Assembly: GCA_951230915.1 (NCBI GenBank) | Contig: OX579637.1 | Location: 18,042,001-18,106,000 of the forward strand | Direction: 5' to 3' | Source: Antitrichia curtipendula | Lineage: Eukaryota > Streptophyta > Bryopsida > Hypnales > Leucodontaceae | DNA length: 64,000 bases | Part shown: positions 24,827 to 34,473 of the stretch, one piece after another | Numbering within the stretch: position 1 is the first letter of the stretch | Layout: the number at the start of each line of letters is the position of its first letter | Position numbers and translations under genes: made by a program | Notes under the pieces: model-generated | The model's input: only the letters and a program-made list of their open reading frames with translations | Told to the model about the DNA's origin: nothing | The model's database searches: none

Positions 24827-26486
24827 ATGTCGAAGGTGAAGGGTAAAGGATTTGTCGAGATACTGCGGGCAAGAGCACTGACGGAGAAGTCATCCCAAGC
24901 AGCTTAATCCGCCCGTCCTCCCATTGTAAGCCGGGCAAAGTCATCCGCTCGCCTTCCCATTGCTCCCAGTCCTTGTTCCAAACACGAGGAGAGCAAAGAG
25001 GGAAGCAAGGAAGGCAACGAGGAGGGCAGCGAGCAAGGTAGCGAGGACGGCAACGACGGCAGCAAGGAGGGTGAGGAGGGTGAGGCTGAGGGCAGCGACG
25101 AGGGCGACAGCGAGGGCAAGGATAGGCTAAAGCTACTTGACCCACCACCAGAGCTCACCAGAGCCGATTTCTTGAAGAAGTACAAGTTCAAGAATGAAGG
25201 GCACTTGCCAAATCGTTTAACGAAATGGCAAGGCAATCCGTTTGATGACACTCAGTGTGTCAAACTATTTGGAAAATCGGTGGGCAGAGAAGGACGGTAT
25301 GGTTACAATTGTACGGATGTCAAGTCAACGAGGATTAGAAAGAGGATCAAAGAGCTCCTACAAGCTCTGTATCAACGAGAAGTTCCTCGCAATTTGCTTC
25401 TTCACAAGATGGCCAGAGGGATTGTTTTGGAGGAACAAAATATACCGGTGAATTGGGCTGCCTATGGAGAAGCCACAAAAAAGACCCAACGGGAAAGGGT
25501 CCCAAAGGACGCCATCCGGTTGCAAAAGGCGAAGGTGCCAGACACCGAAATGGTCCCCCGACAATGGCAAAAAATTCATGTGGACAAACGCGAGTTGCAA
25601 TCAGAGATTTGCGAGGGGAGAGGAAGCTCAATGGGCGGAATAGCGTTGGAGGAGAACAAGTGCAAATCCAAGTTGGAGTATTTGGGCCGGTTGTTGGTAG
25701 TGGAAAATCTAGAGCTTGAGGCTAGATTGGAGGCTGAGCAGAATGCTATTAAAGCCAAAGAAAAGCATGACAAAGCCATGAATTATTAGAGGGGGTTACT
25801 GAAGATCATGAAGCTGAGAAAAAAGGGTTATGAGAAGGAGTTCCGTGCAGCCAACCGAGATGGAACGGGGGAAGTGGTGCTAAGTGACAAGTTGGAAATA
25901 GCCAACGTTTTATTAAGTGGCGAGCATAGTAAATTGAAGGAGTTGGAGGAGAAAGTGGCTACTTTGGAGGAGACACTCAACCTAGAGAGCCACCGAGTTG
26001 TAAAGATGCGCATGCAGGTTCGTGCGTTGCAGGAGGAGCATGCTTACCTGGGATGTGCATCTTGCGGTTTTCACATGCGACCGTTACCCATGGTGTATGT
26101 CGCAGGGAAAGCGAAAGCAGACATAGACACTAGCACTACACCAAATGAGAAGTGCTCCTTGTGCGGTTTCCCTTTTTTCCATTTAGAGATGATTGTCGCC
26201 GCATGCAGACACGTATATCATCCACGGTGTCCATTGGTGAACTTCACCGAGGGCACACAATGCTCCGCTCTATATTGCAAGAAGGTTCAACCTATTGAAT
26301 GGATCATGAGTTTTGGTTGGAGGGGTGTTCGTGGATGTGGTCGCCTTGGAGGTGGGAGTGAAGAGTGGACAAAGTTACAAGCAGAGTGTGACACTGCTAT
26401 CACTGGAGGATTAGCAGCTAGGTGTAACGCAGCAGCAGAATTTTATACAGCCATCCAGCGCAGTAGATCAGCCATCGAGGAGGAAG
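24827..26486 (+). pseudogene. RING-H2-like zinc-finger protein gene 2, interrupted by stops
   Basis: After an acceptor-like TTTTGTGCAG, ATG at 24827 opens a frame that runs to a donor GAAG|GTAATA at 26486-26488 with only two in-frame stops: TAA 24905-24907 and TAG 25787-25789. In order it encodes an acidic G/S/E linker (about residues 50-95), a conserved block with WQGNPFDDTQCVKLFGKSVG and LLHKMARGIVLEEQNIPVNW, coiled coils, and a RING-H2-like finger at 26153-26278 (CSLC...CRHVYHPRC...C-x4-C). The layout equals the gene at 18849, and MARGIVLEEQ parallels FARGIVMEKR. The final C-x4-C spacing is shared by both, so it is probably a family trait. The repetitive acidic protein at 27549 could be its 3' part. 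Confidence 0.6.
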
Positions 26487-26500
26487 GTAATATTATACAA

Positions 26501-27120
26501 CTGCATTCTGATTGGTACACCTTTGTATTGATTGGTACGTGTAGTGAAAGGTATTTACATTTTTGTTAGATTCATGTGGTTTCTGGGACTTAAAATTGGG
26601 ATAAAAGGTAGTTTATGTGACACCAGTCGTATTATCTTTATCATGCTCTATCAATTTTGTATAGTGTAGGGTACATCGTTTAGGAAAGGTTGTTTGGAAA
26701 TCACTAATTTGTACTTGATTTCAACTTGATGGTCACTGTACCCCTTGCGATTGTATTGTGTGTATTTTTGTATCTCAAGTTTGTATAGTTTGGTAACGTT
26801 CTGGATACATCACTACCCGCATGTGTTCTGATTTGTACTTCATGCTTAGTATGGTCCCTGTTGTTGTACGTGTTGTAGTATAATTTGTATTGTTTGTATA
26901 AGTTTCCATATTGTTAGTACTTCATGTTTAATATGGTCCTTGTTGTTGTACTTGTTGTAGTATAGTTTGTATTATTTGTATAATGTTCCATGTTGTTTGC
27001 ACTTAGGCAGTTGTTGTGGTATTCCAGGTAATTTTGTGCCTACCTGGATTGTATACTTCGTACCTTGAGTATGTACGGATTTGAAGTTGTACCTTTTCTG
27101 TTATGATATGTACCTTGTTT
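26501..27120. other. Intergenic or intronic DNA very rich in GTAC
   Basis: I count 13 GTAC tetramers in about 620 bases, against about 2.4 expected for random DNA. An 82-bp tandem duplication (26835-26916 and 26917-26998) accounts for only part of them. No coding frame is evident. Confidence 0.65.
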
Positions 27121-27548
27121 GTATGTTGAAGCCCCAAATTTGGGATAGAACCTTCTTCACTCAGTTGTAGATTGTGTTATGGTGCAAAGCTTGGTTCATT
27201 GGATGGAGAAGGAGGGAGAGGAAATTCTGGCGTATGTGGGGCTCCCATTGGCGAACCGAGTATTGAGTCTAGGATGCTGCAACTAGCTAAGGCAGCATCA
27301 GTAGTACCTCGGTATTGTTTCCGAATCTTCCAGTCGATTTTTTGTTGCTTTCATATTTGTGTACATCCTGGAGTACGTAGCGTATTGGGTATATTGGGTT
27401 TACCGAATGCTGTGTTGGAATGTAGGACGGAAGCAGAGGCACTCCCATTCACATCGGATTCACTGCTAGAAAGGGAGGGGATCACGTGTTGGTGCAGGGC
27501 TATTCTGAATCCTTCTGTATTGGCTGTGAAGAATGTACTAGGGAAACT

Positions 27549-28618
27549 ATGGCCGGGGCGACTGATTGCGTACTAGCGAGTGTTTCATGTATGGGTGTTG
27601 GAGAATCAAATGCTCCTAAAGCTGTGAGTGAACAAGCCATAGTCAACATCGGTAACAAATCCACCATCACTGTTGCTGAAGAATCCACCGTCATTGTTGT
27701 TGAAGAATCTGATGCTCCTGAAGTTGTGAGTGAACAAGCCATAGTCAACATCGGTGACAAATCCACCGTCACTATTGCTGAAGAATCCACCGTCATTGTT
27801 GCTGAAGAATCCACCATTGACGTCGCTGAAGAATCCACCTTTGACGCGGCTGATAAAGCAATGGTGGTTGAGGTCGTCACCATTGCTCTGCAACCCCTCG
27901 TGGTTGAAGCCGTTGCTGATGAAGCCATAGCTAATGAAGCCGTTGCTCCACAACCCCATGTGGTTGAAGCCATTGCTGAGGACGTCATTGTTGCTCCGCA
28001 GCTCCTCGTGGTTGAAGCCGTTGCTGAAGACGTCCTCGTTGCTCCACAACCCCTTGTGGTTGAAGCCATTGCTGAGGACATCATCGTTGCTCCGCAACTC
28101 CTCGTGGTTGAAGTCGTTGCTGATGAAGCTGTTGCTCCACAGCCCCCGGTGGTTGAAGCTGTGGCTGTGGACGTCGCCATTGCTCCAGAGCTAAAGGTGG
28201 TTGAAGTCGCGGCTAAGGACGTCACCGTTGCTCCAGAGCCCCTCATGGTTGAAGCCGTGTCTGATGAAGCCCATGTCACTGTTGCGGGTGCTTCTGAAGC
28301 CGCTATGAGGACAGTTGGTGAAGCTGAAGGCATTGGTGAAGTTGGAGGCGGGGGGGGGGGGCAGGACACTTGTATCGGAGAGGGACTAGATGTAGAAGCT
28401 AGCGAGGGCGAGGAAGGCGAAGCTGGAGTTGCTGAACCGGGACAAACAACAAGATCCGGGTATTATGTTCTTTGTCATTATTTCTAGTCTTTTATGTCCA
28501 CAACATACTTGCAAAATGTACCAATGTTAACGCACATGTGTTTTTTGTGGAATTTAGGAAGAAGAGGCAAAAGGCTCAAGACACAGGGAAGCCAAAAAGG
28601 CGTAAAAAAACCAAGTAG
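27549..28618 (+). CDS. Repetitive acidic, Val/Ala/Glu-rich protein with C-terminal basic signal
   Basis: An ATG at 27549 is the first in the frame, which is open from 27426. Exon 1 runs to 28459 and a 98-nt intron (GG|GTATTATG to TTTAG) joins exon 2, 28558-28618, keeping the frame and adding KKRQKAQDTGKPKRRKKTK, a likely nuclear localisation signal. Residues 20-95 hold two repeats of SEQAIVNIG-KST-EEST type. From about residue 110 a 14-18-residue unit like VVEAVAEDVIVAPQPL recurs about eight times. A G run near 28350 encodes a poly-Gly stretch. The open frame is intact, unlike its neighbours. It could be the 3' portion of RING gene 2, which also should end acidic then basic as gene 1 does. 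The family is not recognised. Confidence 0.5.
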
Positions 28619-29214
28619 AGTAGACCCAAAGTGAGCAAATTAGCACCAGTGAATTGGGCCAGGAGTCCACCTCGTCGCCACTTGTAATTCATAGTTTAAA
28701 GTTCTGTTTCTCTCTCACGAGCTCACATATTTTTGAAGTCGCATTGCTGTCCATAGGAACAATTTTGGTATGATATAAGCGGCTTGTCCAGTGGATTAGA
28801 AAGAGTCCCAATCACGGTATCAATTCCGAGTATGGGATTCCGTGCTTTAGAGGAATTTACTTATTGCTCTTAGTCCAGGCTATCTACAATTGCATCAAAG
28901 AGTTTGGCTAAAGTGAAGATGGATTTCTCCGTTTCTTGGCAATGTGTTGAGCGTAATGTCATGGGCATGCATGTTGTTGTCGGGTGAAAAAACTTTTGTG
29001 CTTGGCGTATAACAAACAAGGGCGTCTACGGAGTTCCATCCTAAAATATGTAAGTATTTCTTGAATTGAGACGACAATGCTAATTACATTGCGGTTTAGG
29101 GTTTTTTTCTCTACCTCTTGCAACCATTCAATTTCATTCTTCTCTGTACCAACATGTGTCTTGTACTGATTTGTACAGAAAATATTTACTGTGGACTATT
29201 TTGTACGCTTGTAG
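28619..29214. other. Region between the acidic protein and the SUVR exon
   Basis: No convincing coding exon. The end (TTTTGTACGCTTGTAG at 29199-29214) is a good splice acceptor for the SUVR exon, so part of this may be an intron of that gene. Confidence 0.35.
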
Positions 29215-30100
29215 GTGTCGATGGAAGAGACATCATTTTGCACTGCACAATGTTGTCAAGAGCCGGGTTTTGCATGTCCTGGTCATACAAACCGATTTTT
29301 TCTTGAAGAATGCAACAACTCTTGCAATTGCAATAGTTCTTGCGGCAATAGAGTGGTTCAGAGAGGATTACGCATTCCCATAGAGGTTTTTTGGACTGGA
29401 GAGAAGGGCTGGGGATTGCGTGCAAAGCAGAGAATTTGCAAGGGTACTTTTGTCTTTGAATATGTAGGAGAGATTGTTACAAATGCTGAGCTCATGCAAC
29501 GGAGAGCTTTGGGAGAAATGGGGAAATCGGAGGCATTCACGCTAGCATTGGACGCTGATTAGGTATCCGAGCAGGAGGTCACCGATGATGTGGCATTGTG
29601 CATAGATAGCACTGTCATGGAAAATGTCAGTCGCTTTCTAAACCACAGGTATTTTCCTGGACTTGTGCCTTGTGATTTTAATAATGTACAGTCGATTTGT
29701 ACTGATTTGTACAAAAGATATTGATTGTGTACTGGTTTATTAAGCCGGGAGCCTTGTTGACGGTACTTGTGCTATGTCCATTTCTAATTTCAGTGTTGCT
29801 TGTTTTTGTAGATGTGAAGATGCCAACCTCATTGATGTGCCCGTCAAAGTAGGCGACGAGGATCCAAGACTCTACCATATTGCATTCTATGCACAAGAAG
29901 ACATTCCAGCGTTTGAAGAACTCACTTGGGATTATGGTTGTACTTTTCAAAAGCCACAAGTCGATGTTGTAGATCCTGTAATTCCGTTCTATTGTAAGTA
30001 TGGTAGCACTCACTGCCGTGACACAGTAATTGACGGTCCCCTACTTCATCACATCACCAATCTCTTGCCGAATGACCAAACATGTGGAAACATGCCGTAG
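29215..30100 (+). pseudogene. SUVR-type SET-domain histone methyltransferase, truncated and interrupted
   Basis: Exon 29215-29648 encodes part of the pre-SET zinc cluster (LEECNNSCNCNSSCGNRVVQ) and the SET start (VFWTGEKGWGLRAKQRICKG, FVFEYVGEIVTNAEL). TAG at 29560-29562 follows LALDAD, where the SUVR1/2/4 family usually has Trp (LDADW), then the frame continues SEQEVTDDVALCIDST and NVSRFLNHR. The intron 29649-29811 has normal ends, and exon 29812-30100 restores NHRCEDANLIDVP, the cofactor-binding core, and ELTWDYG. In post-SET, FYCKYGSTHCRD has Tyr where the second Cys of CxCGS is expected. SUVR enzymes act on H3K9 in plant chromatin silencing. Upstream domains are missing, so this is a decayed or partial copy. 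Confidence 0.75.
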
Positions 30101-30885
30101 CTTTCATTGCGGAGAATCTACTTCGGTGGATTCTGACAAAATTAACCAGTGTTAGGTGGGTATTTGACACTTATGAAACTTCTGTTGCAATGCAATATTC
30201 ACAGCAGTCTCATATGTCTTGGTAGCCGCCCAACACATATTAATATTCATGGTACTTGAAGAAGGCAGCAACGTTCAATACATGTTAATATTTGTGGTAC
30301 TTGAGAAAGGCAACAACATTCAAAGACAAAGGTGCACTGCCATGGTATATCTGGTACATTGTTTGGTACCTCTTTGCAAAGTTCGTAATTTTTGTACCTA
30401 ATTGTACAAAGAAACAGTTTCCATGTAAAAATTGCAAACTACCGGGAGAACGCGGACCCGTGGATTATGTATATTTACTGATGACCATAAATGATCAAAG
30501 GTAGGAAATGCATGAACTTAGTGAAAGCTGAGAAATGACCACGCACTCTATGAACTAATTGTGCCACAACTTTTGTAAGGTTGTACTTAAAGAAAAAGAA
30601 CCGCGGTAAACCCGAAATATGAAGCCTGAAGATTGAATTGACAATGACTTGTTCTACCTTCCACACATAATACACCAAAAATTGATACTAGTGAGAAGAC
30701 TACATCTTCAGCACTGCACCCTCTGGAATACAGCGTCCACAATAGCTTACTGTCCATCAAAATACGGTTAGAAATTTGTTCCCGGGTGGATCTTTTACTA
30801 ATAGAACTGATAGAAAAAAAAACCTAAAGCACCCTCACGCAGCTAGACGGTTGAAACAAGCAAAAGAGAAAGTAAACGCCAGAGG
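30101..30885. other. SUVR 3' flank; small tandem repeat
   Basis: No coding sequence recognised. Around 30233-30325 a unit of about 46 bp (ACATATTAATATTCATGGTACTTG and relatives, ending ACGTTCAAT or ACATTCAAA) occurs twice. Confidence 0.5.
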
Positions 30886-30920
30886 TTAATGAAAACAAAG
30901 AACAAACAGCACAAGCAAAT

Positions 30921-31161
30921 CTAGTTGCGGGTGGGTATGGATAGTGCAGCAGAGTACGGTGTGCAAGTGATGGGGAAGTACCGTTGCTCCACGTTGTTGT
31001 TGAAATTGTACCCCAAAAACCCCAGCTCCAAAGGTCGGTCCATAGCTTGGCTCGTCCCTCTCGTCAAATTGGACTTGTGTACACAACTCCATAGTCCTGA
31101 ATTTGTAATTTGCAGCTGCGTTCCAATCCAGTTTATCGGCATCTGTCCAATGGCGGAGCAA
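30921..31161 (-). CDS. Unidentified terminal exon
   Basis: An acceptor-like CCATTGGACAG on the - strand precedes two overlapping open frames. One reads MPINWIGTQLQITNSGLWSC to NVEQRYFPITCTPYSAALSI and stops at 30921. The other reads DADKLDWNAAANYKFRTMEL and continues to about 30886. Both look protein-like and I cannot choose between them. No family recognised. It may be the last exon of the minus-strand gene that includes the B3 domain upstream. Confidence 0.3.
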
Positions 31162-31422
31162 AGAAGAAAGTGATCAATATTTTGTACTACTATCAGTACG
31201 AAAAGTACTAAAGTTACCACAAATATGACTGTAAGCACAAAATAAAAAATGTACAGTTTTTGTATTCTATAGTAAGCTATTCTGACAATATAAAGTACAA
31301 TGGTTACTTATGTAAATGAAAGATGATTGTTCCATGAGGACTGATTAATACTAACATAAGTACTACAAGTGTATTTGTAAGTACACAGACTACAAACACT
31401 ACGATTTCTGAACTCAACTGAG

Positions 31423-31740
31423 TTCGAGAACTATGAACCTTGCACCCTTGGTTTCAATTAGTACAGTTAGGACTAATGAAACCATAGGATGTTACTGCAA
31501 CACTTTACGAACATTCCTTTCATTCATCACTATTGGTACAAATGCAATTATCTTAGTACAAATAGTAAGTTCACTACATTCCTTGAATGAAATGTGGTTC
31601 GAGAGCTCTGAACCTTGTACCTTGGTAATAATTGATACAGTCCGTAATTCTTGAACCATGAGATGGTATTGCAGCACTGTACAATAATTCCTTTCCTAAA
31701 ACTGCTATCGGTACAAATGCCTCAGTCTTAGTACAAGTGT
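31423..31740. repeat. Direct repeat, unit about 175 bp, two copies
   Basis: The sequence from 31423 recurs from 31598 with moderate divergence. Anchors are TTCGAGAACTATGAACCTTG versus TTCGAGAGCTCTGAACCTTG, and GGTACAAATGC...TTAGTACAA in both. Both copies are rich in GTAC and non-coding. Confidence 0.65.
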
Positions 31741-32028
31741 ACCCCTTGTACAAAATAAGCACATGAACTAATGCAGAAATTGATTATGTACTAGGTGATG
31801 AGGTAACTTACAGAGTGCCTTTGCAGATAGTACGTGCCGAACCTAGCCTCCAGTCCTGCCAATGTATAGAAGGTGGGTGTTTGAAATACAAAGCGTCCAA
31901 TGTACGACTTGAAGGATACAACTAAATCCGAACAATACGCTCATTCTCTAAGAGTCAAACAGACCTTCCGATAGGTAAGTTGAAATTTCAGTCTTGTGCA
32001 ATTAGAAGTAAAGTACATATACAAACCT

Positions 32029-32505
32029 TCAAATAGTTTGATTCACTGAATCAGACAATGAAGTTGGGGCTACTGCTGTCACTGACCGCTCAAACAACGC
32101 CTTGCTGCTCCTCACGATAGTAATACTACAAATTCCTAGATAATACGCAATGTCACCTTGCTTGGAAGTCGGAGTTTCGGAGATATAGGATCCACCCGTC
32201 GAAGTGTCCATCGAAGTAACCAAAGACTCAAACACACAATGTAAAGAACAATGTCGAGTACTACAAAATCGGAAGTAAGTCGTGATGCACTGTTGAACTA
32301 GGCTAGAGGTACGAAACGGAAAATAATCTGTAATGCACTGTTGAACAAGTGTGCAACTAGTCATTGGAGGGTTAGACATCCTCAGAGCGCAGACTGAACT
32401 AGTAGAAGACAAATTAAAAACGAGGACGCAAACACCACTATGGCAGTAGAACCCAAATCTCTGCACCTCGGCTAGCAAAACAGAGCAAAATGGCGCAGTA
32501 AGCAA
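32029..32505 (-). CDS. Unidentified open frame with a short internal duplication
   Basis: The frame is 158 codons. It contains an approximate duplication (TLVQQCITDYFPF and SLVQQCITTYFRF, about 57 bp offset) and ends GDIAYYLGICSITIVRSSKA, then SDSVNQTI. Cys- and Ser-rich composition and lack of a recognisable domain make it uncertain. It may be exons of the same minus-strand gene as the B3 fragment, read through introns. Confidence 0.25.
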   Translation of the reverse strand: MLTAPFCSVLLAEVQRFGFYCHSGVCVLVFNLSSTSSVCALRMSNPPMTSCTLVQQCITDYFPFRTSSLVQQCITTYFRFCSTRHCSLHCVFESLVTSMDTSTGGSYISETPTSKQGDIAYYLGICSITIVRSSKALFERSVTAVAPTSLSDSVNQTI

Positions 32506-33462
32506 AATGGCACTAGCAAAGCAAAGTGCGAGAAGGCGACGAGGCCGTATGACGGAGCAGGTCTATTTGCGGGGCTTCCGATGTGCCAACCAATCGAACA
32601 AGCACAAGAAAAGTGGGTCCGTTGCGTCACTTTGCAGAAGCCTTCCGTAGAATCCACGGCACCTTCCAAGATGGTTTGGTTCGATACGATGAATAAGAAC
32701 AAACTTGTACAAATTTTGTACGATAATTATTTAGTTTTACAAAATATACGGAACTGTAGACGGAGAGAAGTTCCGTAAGTTGAATTGAAACAGAAGTTTC
32801 GAAAATTAAAGATCATTGCTAAATTGATAAATAAAACTTTTCAGAGTACTCAATCACAGGTATAAATTTTTCCTAGAATGCGTAAATAGCAGGCAGTGCA
32901 CCGACTTTTTTGAGATCAAGATCTGAACTTAATAGTTTTTCTTCAACCCTGAACAACCTATTTGAATGACAAAACTCGCAATAGATATAATAAAAAGAGA
33001 TGTGTAAAATGTATTGACACATCAATAGAATACACTTTCGGTTTTGTCCAACAAGTTCAGCAACCCCTCGACTGTTAGTTCTCCCTCCGACACACCGAAA
33101 CCATGTTTGTGTACATATGAGGCATGAATAGAGACATGAGCGTAACTTGAATATAAGACCTCCAACTACACCGCAGTTGAAGTTGACAATGAAGAATCAT
33201 GGACCTTGTATTGAGAGCAATTAAAGAAAAGTCAAGAATGGAGAGAACGCATCAAACACAACAAATGATTCCGTGATAACCTATTACAAATTACTTTGAA
33301 CAACAACTGAAGGCCAAAAAACCTCTTGTATTTCCAATCCCTGTTGAATGCACATCCTTGCTCCATCACCACACCGTATGGAGAAGAATAACAGAGTACA
33401 AAACTATAAAACACATATCAAATTGTACATAAAGTATGACTTTGTATAGAATGTATTTCTTA
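32506..33462. other. No recognisable gene
   Basis: Short frames only. Several GTAC motifs and AT-rich stretches suggest intron or intergenic DNA of the minus-strand gene. Confidence 0.35.
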
Positions 33463-33581
33463 CTAATTACAGAAAGTAAAGTTCTGCACATTTTCCAGAC
33501 CGTGCACAGCAAAATTCAGTGCAGCGGGATCCCTGACGGTACTATCTATGCAGTTTGGTTCAAGTCTAAGTTCCTCTGGAC
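33463..33581 (-). CDS. Probable last exon following the B3 exon
   Basis: An acceptor GATGTTTAG on the - strand is followed by a frame reading GPEELRLEPNCIDSTVRDPA, then ALNFAVHGLENVQNFTFCN and a stop at 33463-33465. A diverged copy of this stretch is found at 37870-38008, which supports it being part of a repeated gene. The function is unknown. Confidence 0.4.
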
Positions 33582-33599
33582 CTAAACATCAAAAAGGTT

Positions 33600-33890
33600 C
33601 TACTCCACGCGCCATAATGTGATCCGATCGCCTCCAATTAAGTCATGAAATTGACAATAATATTTCCATCCAAAATGAAACAGGACTTGTAGTTGTCCCC
33701 TCCTGGTGCAAGATACGTTCACATGGATTCCCGGCCAATAAATTTTTCCAATATATCGAACTTTAACAACTCCTGGGAACTCAGCTCTTTGAAACTCGTG
33801 TAGATACGAACGGGAAAACCATGCGGGCAACCTTCGCATGGACCAAAATTGAGAGATTGAGAGAACATCCTTTCAAACTTTCAAGACCCC
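33600..33890 (-). CDS. B3-like DNA-binding domain fragment
   Basis: After the acceptor GTGTGGGGTAG the frame encodes RRLPAWFSRSYLHEF, VVKVRYIGKIYWPGIHVNVS, GQLQVLFHFGWKYYCQFHDL and IGGDRITLWRVE, then a stop at 33600. The order (LP-x-x-F, W-P-x-V, G-W-x-x-F-x-x-H-D-L, G-D-R-I-x-L) is the pattern of plant B3 domains, which are pseudobarrels contacting the DNA major groove. An upstream piece on the same strand, MVAVPTAAVAPVQGLDGEIV to LQNL with donor TTG|GTAAGT near 33943-34050, could be the preceding exon. The domain appears nearly complete, but the rest of the gene is not resolved. Confidence 0.55.
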
Positions 33891-34473
33891 CTACCCCACA
33901 CGTTAAAATCAAAACTGCACTTACAATTAAAGTTGCACTTACCAAATTCTGCAAGGACGCCTTCATCAAGGTCTTGTGGAAGGCGTCTCTTACAATTTCT
34001 CCATCTAGCCCTTGGACAGGCGCCACTGCCGCTGTGGGTACCGCAACCATGGAACCATATATTGTCTCGCAAAAACAATGTCAGTCGACACCCTCGGCGA
34101 ACTCGGCGCAAGGAGACTAAAGTTAGGAAGCAACTAAAACCTGACAAACTATGAAAGCAAAGGTTGTTTATAAGCCGGCATGAGGTGGAATTTCGCACAC
34201 CACAACTCATGAGCCCATTTATTGAATCTTTAGGCCTAAGGCTATTCAAATTGGTGACGATGATGGCACTCTCAGTGCCTTCTTAGCACTGCACATTCAT
34301 GAGCAAATGTGCGGACATGAAGTTTTGCGTTCAGGATAGTACGAACAAGAGATCATTAGGAGTTTACAAGTAATGTAAAAGGAAGTCTACAAAATGGCAT
34401 GCTGGTGTAAAAAAACGGAATATTAGTGTATAAAATGTCGTGTTGTGTACAAAACAGTATATACAATACAGTA

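Noticed and set aside
24771..25251. Minus-strand frames rich in Pro, Cys, Ser and Leu
   Set aside because: They lie opposite the acidic Glu/Gly/Ser linker of RING gene 2 and reflect its codon composition.
27500..28369. A 289-codon minus-strand open frame rich in Ser/Thr/Ala
   Set aside because: It is the mirror of the plus-strand coding repeat. The plus strand has the intact intron, the basic tail and the better residue mix.
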